Assembly: GCF_030848395.1 (NCBI RefSeq)
Contig: NZ_JAVDBT010000002.1
Coordinates: 244,864-308,863 of the forward strand
Length of the DNA stretch: 64,000 nucleotides
Direction of reading: 5' to 3'
From: Pseudogemmobacter lacusdianii
GTDB taxonomy: Bacteria; Pseudomonadota; Alphaproteobacteria; Rhodobacterales; Rhodobacteraceae
Made by a program: the position numbers and the translations under genes
The notes under the pieces: generated by a model
Seen by the model: only the letters and a program-made list of their open reading frames with translations
Told to the model about the DNA's origin: nothing
The model's database searches: none
Shown here: piece after piece, positions 58,793-64,000 of the stretch
How positions within the stretch are numbered: the first letter of the stretch is position 1
Layout: each line of letters begins with the position of its first letter

Positions 58793-61588
58793 ATGGAAAC
58801 CATTCGTATCTCGGCCCAGCAACCCGCTGACTTCCGCATCGCCGCTATGCAAGGCGACGTGAAGCAGTTCGTGAAATCGGGCGATCATCTGGTGATCAAC
58901 CTTGTCGATGGCAAGCGCATCATCATTGAGGATTTCTTCGTCAAAGGCCCGAACGGCGAAGTGAGCCGTTTGCTTTATGAAAACGGCCAATTCAGCGGTG
59001 TGGATGGCAACACCACCACTGTTGAAGGCGATGCCGCCGGGATCGGCGCTGCGATGATGGACGAAGATATGGCTGCGATTGGCGCTGCGGTAATCGGCGG
59101 CGTTGGCCTCTTGGCTTCAGGAGGTGACGGCGATGGTGACGGCGACGGCGATGGTGACGGCGACGGCGATGGTGACGGCGACGGCGATGATGATGATGAC
59201 GGCGGCGGCGATGGTGACGGCGACGGTGACGGTGACGGCGACGGTGATGGCGACGGCGACGGCGACGGCGATGGTGACGGCGACGGTGATGGCGACGGCG
59301 ACGGCGATGGTGACGGCGACGGTGATGGCGATGGTGACGGCGACGGCGACGGTGATGGCGACGGCGATGGTGACGGCGACGGCGATGGTGACGGCGACGG
59401 TGATGGCGATGGCGACGGCGACGGCGATGGTGACGGCGATGGCGACGGTGATGGTGACGGCGATGGTGACGGCGATGGTGATGGTGACGGCGATGGTGAC
59501 GGCGATGGCGACGGTGATGGTGACGGCGATGGTGATGGTGACGGCGATGGTGACGGCGATGGTGATGGTGACGGCGATGGTGATGGTGACGGCGAGGTGC
59601 AAAGAACCTCGGTTCTCTATGAAGTCGCCCAAGGTGCCTCTGTCTTCGCTCCGGCCTTGGTCAGCGGCCTCAGCTCCACGGTGAGCAGTGTTGCCCGTGC
59701 CGACATCGGCGGCGCTGTGTCGACCTTGGGCAGCACGGTGTCGCAAGTCCTGGGCGGCCAAGATGGAGTCGTCGACACCGTCGGCGATGCGGCTGGCGCT
59801 TTGGGTGATGCCGGTCAGCGTGGTATCACCTCCTTGATCGACGGCATCAATGATGGTTCGCCACTGCGCGGGGTTGGAGAGCTGGCGGGTCACCTCTTCA
59901 CAGGCATCCTTGGCGGTGGCGAAGGCATGGCTGATGGGACCGAAAGTGCTGGCGCATTGCTGCATGCCTTGATCCCTCATCTCGAAGGGTCGGGCAGCGT
60001 GGCCGGCGAGGCTTTGGCAACCGGCGTGACCGACGCTCTTGTCGCTGTCGAGCAAGGCAATCCGGGCGCTGCGGTGCAGGCCTTGCTGAGCACTGTCAAC
60101 TCGGTGCTGGTGGCGGAAGACTCGCTGCCTGAGCAGGTGCTGGACGGGGTGCAAGACCTGCTGGTCAACCTGACGCAAGGCATTGACAACGGCCTTGCCG
60201 CGCTGACCAGTGGCGACGCCTTGGGCGCTGTCACAGCGGTGCTGGACGGCGTGCTGAATGGCCTCCTCGGTGGTGTGACCAACGGCGAAGGCGGTATCCT
60301 GACGGGTATCCTCGACGGAGTTCTGGGCGATGTCTTGGGCGACAACGGGCCACTGGGCGGGCTGCTGAATACCGTGATGGGCGATGATGGCCTGCTCTCG
60401 GGTCTGATTGGTGAGAACGGCCTGATCGGAGGCCTCTTGGGCCAAGGCGATGGTGGCTTGCTCGACAGCATCCCGTTGGTCGGTGACCTCTTGGGTGGCG
60501 AAGGTGGCTTGCTGGCTGGCTTGCCGCTGGTTGGTGATCTGCTGGGCGGCGGCGAAGGCGGCTTGCTGGGTGGCCTGCCGCTGGTTGGTGACCTGCTGGG
60601 CGGCGGCGAAGGCGGCTTGCTGGGTGGCCTGCCGCTGGTTGGTGACCTGCTGGGCGGCGGCGAAGGCGGCTTGCTGGGTGGCCTGCCGCTGGTTGGTGAC
60701 CTGCTGGGCGGCGGCGAAGGCGGCTTGCTGGGTGGCCTGCCGCTGGTTGGTGACCTGCTGGGCGGCGGCGAAGGCGGCTTGCTGGGTGGCCTGCCGCTGG
60801 TTGGTGACCTGCTGGGCGGTGGCGAAGGTGGCTTGCTGGCTGGCCTGCCGCTGGTTGGTGATCTGCTGGGCGGCGGCGAGGGTGGCTTGCTCGACGGTAT
60901 CCCGCTGGTTGGTGATCTGCTGGGCGGCGGCGAGGGTGGCTTGCTCGACGGTCTCCCGCTGGTTGGTGATCTGCTGGGCGGTGGCGAAGGCGGCTTGCTG
61001 GGTGGTCTCCCGCTGGTTGGTGACCTGCTGGGTGGTAGCGAAGGCGGCTTGCTGGGCGGTCTCCCGCTGGTTGGTGACCTGCTGGGCGGTGGCGAGGGTG
61101 GCTTGCTGGCTGGCCTACCGCTGGTCGGTGATGTGCTGGGCGGTGGCGAAGGCGGCTTGCTGGGTGGTCTCCCGCTGGTTGGTGACCTGCTGGGTGGTAG
61201 CGAAGGCGGCTTGCTGGGCGGTCTCCCGCTGGTTGGTGACCTGCTGGGCGGCGGCGAGGGTGGCTTGCTCGACGGTATCCCGCTGGTTGGTGACCTGCTG
61301 GGCGGCGGCGAGGGTGGCTTGCTGGATGGTCTCCCGCTGGTTGGTGACCTGCTGGGCGGCGGCGAAGGTGGCCTGCTGGATGGTCTCCCGCTGGTTGGTG
61401 ATCTGCTTGGCGGCGGCGAAGGCGGCTTGCTCGACGGTGTCCCGCTGGTCGGTGATCTGCTTGGCGGCGAAGGCGACTTGATTGGCGGCCTGATCGGCGG
61501 TGCCACCGGCGGCCTGCTCGATCCGGTGATCGGCGACGACGGCTTGCTTGGCGGCCTCTTGGGCGGCAGCGGCGGGCTCTTCTCCTAA
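58793..61588 (+). CDS. Large BapA-like repeat protein, predicted T1SS-exported surface protein
   Basis: The 931-residue product has an N-terminal BapA-prefix-like domain (about 1-70, VINLVDGKRIIIEDFFVKGP then NGEVSRLLYENG). An almost pure Gly-Asp dipeptide tract (about 110-267) follows, then a helical Leu/Gly/Val-rich region (about 268-555). Nineteen copies of an 18-residue unit with PLVGDLLGGGEGGLL fill most of the C-terminus, before a short GGLLGGSGGLFS tail. There is no signal peptide and no classical RTX nonapeptide. The LapBCE-like T1SS in the island and the shared prefix domain suggest secretion by it. BapA of Paracoccus has a comparable prefix and dipeptide repeats. Confidence 0.82.
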   Translation: METIRISAQQPADFRIAAMQGDVKQFVKSGDHLVINLVDGKRIIIEDFFVKGPNGEVSRLLYENGQFSGVDGNTTTVEGDAAGIGAAMMDEDMAAIGAAVIGGVGLLASGGDGDGDGDGDGDGDGDGDGDGDDDDDGGGDGDGDGDGDGDGDGDGDGDGDGDGDGDGDGDGDGDGDGDGDGDGDGDGDGDGDGDGDGDGDGDGDGDGDGDGDGDGDGDGDGDGDGDGDGDGDGDGDGDGDGDGDGDGDGDGDGDGDGDGDGDGDGDGEVQRTSVLYEVAQGASVFAPALVSGLSSTVSSVARADIGGAVSTLGSTVSQVLGGQDGVVDTVGDAAGALGDAGQRGITSLIDGINDGSPLRGVGELAGHLFTGILGGGEGMADGTESAGALLHALIPHLEGSGSVAGEALATGVTDALVAVEQGNPGAAVQALLSTVNSVLVAEDSLPEQVLDGVQDLLVNLTQGIDNGLAALTSGDALGAVTAVLDGVLNGLLGGVTNGEGGILTGILDGVLGDVLGDNGPLGGLLNTVMGDDGLLSGLIGENGLIGGLLGQGDGGLLDSIPLVGDLLGGEGGLLAGLPLVGDLLGGGEGGLLGGLPLVGDLLGGGEGGLLGGLPLVGDLLGGGEGGLLGGLPLVGDLLGGGEGGLLGGLPLVGDLLGGGEGGLLGGLPLVGDLLGGGEGGLLAGLPLVGDLLGGGEGGLLDGIPLVGDLLGGGEGGLLDGLPLVGDLLGGGEGGLLGGLPLVGDLLGGSEGGLLGGLPLVGDLLGGGEGGLLAGLPLVGDVLGGGEGGLLGGLPLVGDLLGGSEGGLLGGLPLVGDLLGGGEGGLLDGIPLVGDLLGGGEGGLLDGLPLVGDLLGGGEGGLLDGLPLVGDLLGGGEGGLLDGVPLVGDLLGGEGDLIGGLIGGATGGLLDPVIGDDGLLGGLLGGSGGLFS
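59120..59594 (+). repeat. Gly-Asp dipeptide coding tract
   Basis: About 475 bases of alternating GGC/GGT and GAC/GAT codons give roughly 158 residues of Gly-Asp, interrupted by a short DDDDD-GGG at about 59185-59205. The 6-, 12- and 18-base sub-periods allow slippage without frameshift. Confidence 0.92.
60470..61482 (+). repeat. 54-bp tandem repeats (19 copies of an 18-residue unit)
   Basis: Counting PLVGD gives 19 units at 18-residue (54-bp) spacing. At least five consecutive units near 60540-60830 are almost identical in DNA. A higher-order 162-bp (three-unit) duplication is visible: the segment starting at 60986 recurs at 61148. This implies recent expansion. Confidence 0.93.
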
Positions 61589-61599
61589 ACCCATCTCCC

Positions 61600-61665
61600 A
61601 AGGCGCGGGAGCCCTCTCGCGCCTTATCCCCTAGAGCTGCCGTTCCCCCAACGGCAGCTCTTTTT
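61600..61665 (+). terminator. Double hairpin terminator of the repeat-protein gene
   Basis: The first stem is AAGGCGCG with CGCGCCTT (61600-61625). The second is a perfect 12-bp AGAGCTGCCGTT with AACGGCAGCTCT and a CCCCC loop (61633-61661), followed by TTTTC. The second is a strong terminator. Confidence 0.92.
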
Positions 61666-61759
61666 CATTCCCTCGACAGAATGCAATCGACTAGAAAGAG
61701 TGTGGACCGCACGGCGTCACGCCCTCTGGTTGAACCCCTTACGCAAGGACAGGCCCGCC

Positions 61760-63412
61760 ATGCCAGATCAGACCCCAAGCACAGCGGATATTCTTGCGCA
61801 GGTCACCGGAGCGACCGAGCCAGAGATCGCGCTGCAAGGGCCGGTTTGGCTCCTCTGGCGGCATCGGGGGCGCAAGGTTGTGGGCGGCTGGTATGAGGCC
61901 GCCACCCTAGCTCAAGCCCTGGCGCAACTCTCGCGGCATTTGGCGGGGCGTCCGGCGGACGGTCTTGAGATCTGTCTGAGCCGCGATTGGCAGCGGATCC
62001 TGCCCGCCGATCTGCCAAAGCTTTTACCCAACAGCATCTCTGGGCGGATCGGGCTTTCGATCCGTTTGGCAGGGCGCGAGGGCGATACCGAGACAAGAAT
62101 CGCGCCTTTGGTGGCAATTGCCAACAACCGTCCGCCGCTGCGCGAGATCGACAAAATGGCGCAAGATCTTGGCATGACGGTCGAGGCGCTTTTGCAAAAG
62201 GCGGTTGTCCAGCGGTTCACGACGGAACAATTCCTTGTTCGCCCAGAGGAAGATCGCTGCACGCGGCTATATCGTGGCGGCGATGTCATCTCGCCCAGCA
62301 CCGTTGGGCCCGAGTTGCTGCGCGACACCATCGAAAGTCTAAGCGATTGGATGCGGGCCAATCTGCGCGAAGACGGCCGGATGACCTATAAATACTGGCC
62401 GAGCAGCGGCAAGGAATCGCCCGCCGACAATACGGTGCGCCAATTCATGGCCACTGTGGCGCTGGGCCGGATCGCCAAGCGCAGCGGGTTGGCGGCGGAT
62501 GCCGAAGCCGCGCGCCGCAATCTGAGCTTCAATTTGGGCAAATATTACACCGAGATTGACGGGCGTGGCGCCGTGATCCTTGACGGTAAAGCCAAGCTCG
62601 GCGCGATGGCGATTGCGGCTTTGGCTTGGCTTGAATATCGCCAAGCCGGGCTGATCGACGCACAGACGCACCTGGAGGAATACAACGGGCTGATGCGCGG
62701 GATTGCGTATTTGCACCAAGAGGACGGGGCCTTTCGCACCTTCCTTGCGCCAGAAGACCGCAACGACAACCAAAACTTCTACCCCGGTGAGGCGCTTTTA
62801 TATCTGGCCGCGCGGCACCGAGAGGACCGTGATCCCGCTTTGGCCAAGGCCTGCCTTGCGAGTTTCCGCTATTACCGCGATTGGCACCGCGCCCAGCCCA
62901 ATCCAGCCTTCGTTCCTTGGCACAGCCAAGCCTATGTGATGCTGCACGAAGACCTTGCCACGCCCGAGCTGGCGGATTTCGTCTTTGAGCGCAACGATTG
63001 GCTTTTGGAGATGCAGCAATGGGGCGGCAGCCTTGCGCCCGATCTTTGGGGGCGGTTCTACAATCCCAAACGCCCCGATTTTGGCCCGCCACATGCCTCA
63101 TCAACCGGCGTTTATATGGAAGGGCTCGCCGATGCTTGGCGCTTGGCGCGGCGGCTGGGCGATACGGCAAGGGCCGACGCTTATGCCTTGGCCTTGCGGC
63201 GCGGGTTGCGCTCGATCCGGCAGCTGCAATTCCGCGATAACAGCTTGGACGGCTATTACATCAGCCGCCCGCGTGCGGTGATGGGCGGGGTGCGCACCGA
63301 GGTTTATAACAATGAGATTCGCGTTGATAACGTGCAGCATTGCCTTCTGGCCTTGCTGAAGATCGAGGCGGAGCCGGACTTCCCTTGGACGGGGTGTGAG
63401 GCGGCCGGTTAA
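61760..63412 (+). CDS. Alpha/alpha-barrel carbohydrate-active-like protein
   Basis: The 550-residue soluble product has an N-terminal domain of about 170 residues, then a helical-hairpin region. Its motifs (DGRMTYKYWPSSGKESPADN, HQEDGAFRTFLAPEDRNDNQ, NFYPGEALLYLAARHREDR, DNVQHCLLALLKIEAEP) resemble six-hairpin glycosidases or D-glucuronyl C5-epimerase/AGE-type proteins. No signal peptide is evident. Substrate and reaction are unknown. ATG at 61760 has AAGGAC upstream. It is separated from the repeat-protein gene by a strong terminator, so it has its own promoter; a role in a surface glycan is plausible. Confidence 0.6.
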   Translation: MPDQTPSTADILAQVTGATEPEIALQGPVWLLWRHRGRKVVGGWYEAATLAQALAQLSRHLAGRPADGLEICLSRDWQRILPADLPKLLPNSISGRIGLSIRLAGREGDTETRIAPLVAIANNRPPLREIDKMAQDLGMTVEALLQKAVVQRFTTEQFLVRPEEDRCTRLYRGGDVISPSTVGPELLRDTIESLSDWMRANLREDGRMTYKYWPSSGKESPADNTVRQFMATVALGRIAKRSGLAADAEAARRNLSFNLGKYYTEIDGRGAVILDGKAKLGAMAIAALAWLEYRQAGLIDAQTHLEEYNGLMRGIAYLHQEDGAFRTFLAPEDRNDNQNFYPGEALLYLAARHREDRDPALAKACLASFRYYRDWHRAQPNPAFVPWHSQAYVMLHEDLATPELADFVFERNDWLLEMQQWGGSLAPDLWGRFYNPKRPDFGPPHASSTGVYMEGLADAWRLARRLGDTARADAYALALRRGLRSIRQLQFRDNSLDGYYISRPRAVMGGVRTEVYNNEIRVDNVQHCLLALLKIEAEPDFPWTGCEAAG

Positions 63413-63457
63413 GTCGGTGCGGCCAGCCCCTCCCCGTCAGATCGCTCAGGGTAAATT

Positions 63458-63811
63458 TTAGAACCGATCGGTCGTATTGTGATCGGCCTGATGCTCCATA
63501 AGCATCATCTTGCGCGAGAGAATGGGCTGCAACAGGTCCGGCTCTTCGCCGCCAAAGCGGTGGTCGGGGCGAATGCGGGCATATGACACCTGCGGGACTA
63601 CGACTTGACGCGCAGATGGCGGCTTTGCTGCCGACCGCCGTCTTGGCGCGTTATCGGGGTCCGAAGCCGTGGCCCATCCCAGCGCGGCCAAGCCCGCGAT
63701 GTTTAATATGCCCAGAATACCTAAAATAAGACTGATCTCGCCCAGATCGGCGAAAATGCTCACAGCGGCGAGCAGCGCAGCGCCCAGCCATAATGCGGGA
63801 ATCAATGCCAT
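63458..63811 (-). CDS. Small membrane protein of unknown function
   Basis: The 117-residue product has two N-terminal membrane helices (about 3-20 and 26-48) and a basic, Pro/Ser-rich C-terminal tail. ATG at 63811 has GGAG six bases upstream; a longer frame to 63850 is unsupported. No family is recognised. Its upstream region contains the shared 12-mer at 63866-63877. Confidence 0.6.
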   Translation of the reverse strand: MALIPALWLGAALLAAVSIFADLGEISLILGILGILNIAGLAALGWATASDPDNAPRRRSAAKPPSARQVVVPQVSYARIRPDHRFGGEEPDLLQPILSRKMMLMEHQADHNTTDRF

Positions 63812-63865
63812 GACGACTCCTGTGCAACCGAGAGTCGTAAGATACATCAAATGTGGTGTTTTAAA

Positions 63866-63877
63866 ATACTAAAGTAT
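63866..63877. promoter_or_regulatory. Operator-like motif, exact copy 2
   Basis: ATACTAAAGTAT is the reverse complement of the 12-mer at 58512-58523. It lies 54 bases upstream of the small membrane protein start and upstream of a gene that begins beyond the window. Confidence 0.6.
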
Positions 63878-63893
63878 ATAAAACATAAACTTT

Positions 63894-63911
63894 GGTTAAT
63901 TCCCATTAACC
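63894..63911. promoter_or_regulatory. Palindrome GGTTAAT-TCCC-ATTAACC
   Basis: This is a perfect 7-4-7 inverted repeat in the spacer at the window end. It also resembles a CtrA-type TTAA...TTAAC pair but with six bases between half sites instead of seven. It probably regulates the gene that starts after 64000. Confidence 0.5.
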
Positions 63912-63961
63912 GCTTCATTTCCTGCCGGAACTCTCTAGGGTCAGGACCCATTGATTATCCA

Positions 63962-64000
63962 CTCGCGGCGTGATTCAGGCTCCGCGAGGAGACTGACAGA
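63962..64000 (+). promoter_or_regulatory. Leader hairpin and ribosome-binding site of the next gene
   Basis: CTCGCGG (63962-63968) pairs with CCGCGAG (63982-63988). The second arm overlaps GAGGAG (63986-63991), a strong Shine-Dalgarno sequence nine bases from the window end. A start codon is therefore expected immediately after 64000, and the stem could mask the site. Confidence 0.5.

Noticed and set aside
59120..59594. Gly-Asp tract read as RTX calcium-binding repeats
   Set aside because: It lacks the GGxGxDxUx nonapeptide with its large hydrophobic position; it is a plain dipeptide repeat.
60470..61482. 54-bp repeats considered as a CRISPR array
   Set aside because: Repeats are contiguous with no spacers and lie in frame in a coding region with conserved protein periodicity.
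59117..61601. Long antisense open frames across the repeat protein (442, 509 and 456 codons)
   Set aside because: They arise from the absence of stops in complementary repeats; composition is low-complexity Ala/Val/Thr, Pro/Ser or Arg/His and no start signals are present.
63896..63910. CtrA-type TTAA-N-TTAAC site
   Set aside because: Half-site spacing is six, not seven; recorded instead as a palindrome.
63955..63963. DnaA-box-like TTATCCACT at the window end
   Set aside because: It has one mismatch and is a single copy without a cluster; it does not support an origin.

Overview
The window is a chromosomal segment of a GC-rich alphaproteobacterium, very probably a Rhodobacteraceae (Rhodobacterales) member. 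The evidence is the dnaA-dnaN-recF-gyrB order, a CcrM-type GANTC methyltransferase, and a flgE-flgK-flgL-flgI block with an opposed motB. Alphaproteobacterial Tad pilus genes and a LapB-type type I secretion system (T1SS) adjoin. The genus cannot be fixed from sequence alone. No insertion sequence, prophage, CRISPR array or rRNA operon was seen.

Layout. 1-6.7 kb: replication genes (dnaA cut by the window edge, dnaN, recF, a LysE-type exporter, gyrB) closed by a terminator. 6.8-14.1 kb: a divergent locus. The minus-strand arm is a SUOX-fold periplasmic protein, a histidine kinase and a response regulator, all overlapping. The plus-strand arm is four exported proteins, two with von Willebrand A domains. 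14.1-18.6 kb: a DMSP-lyase-like cupin, tRNA-Arg(CCU), a LacI-family regulator, mtaB-dapF and tRNA-Lys(UUU). 18.8-24.5 kb: flagellar hook, hook-filament junction and P-ring genes, and motB. 24.7-34.1 kb: an isoquinoline-oxidoreductase-like pair, a YdeI-like protein, a membrane-embedded winged-helix regulator co-encoded with a small exported protein, a persulfide-dioxygenase-like hydrolase, gph-rpe, rnhB and ccrM.

34.2-64 kb reads as one surface-attachment island. It holds a LuxR-type response regulator, a receiver-like protein, a TamA/BamA-like outer-membrane protein, a split Tad locus (tadG-like, tadE, cpaD, cpaC on one side; tadD, cpaB, cpaE, cpaF, tadB, tadC on the other), and a LapBCE-like T1SS between the halves. 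Two hybrid kinases follow, then a 931-residue protein with a BapA-prefix-like N-terminus, a Gly-Asp dipeptide tract and 19 copies of an 18-residue repeat, then an alpha/alpha-barrel enzyme and a small membrane protein. No Flp pilin and no prepilin peptidase gene is visible.

The main leads are: (i) two proteins sharing the BapA-prefix-like domain, one at the head of the T1SS operon and one the large repeat protein, suggesting a secretion pair; (ii) a 12-bp operator-like palindrome (ATACTTTAGTAT), exact in two intergenic regions of the island and near-exact in a third; (iii) a transmembrane winged-helix regulator overlapping a gene for a small secreted protein, with a 17-bp palindrome upstream; (iv) the SUOX-kinase-regulator / VWA divergent locus; and (v) three GANTC sites clustered in the ccrM promoter.
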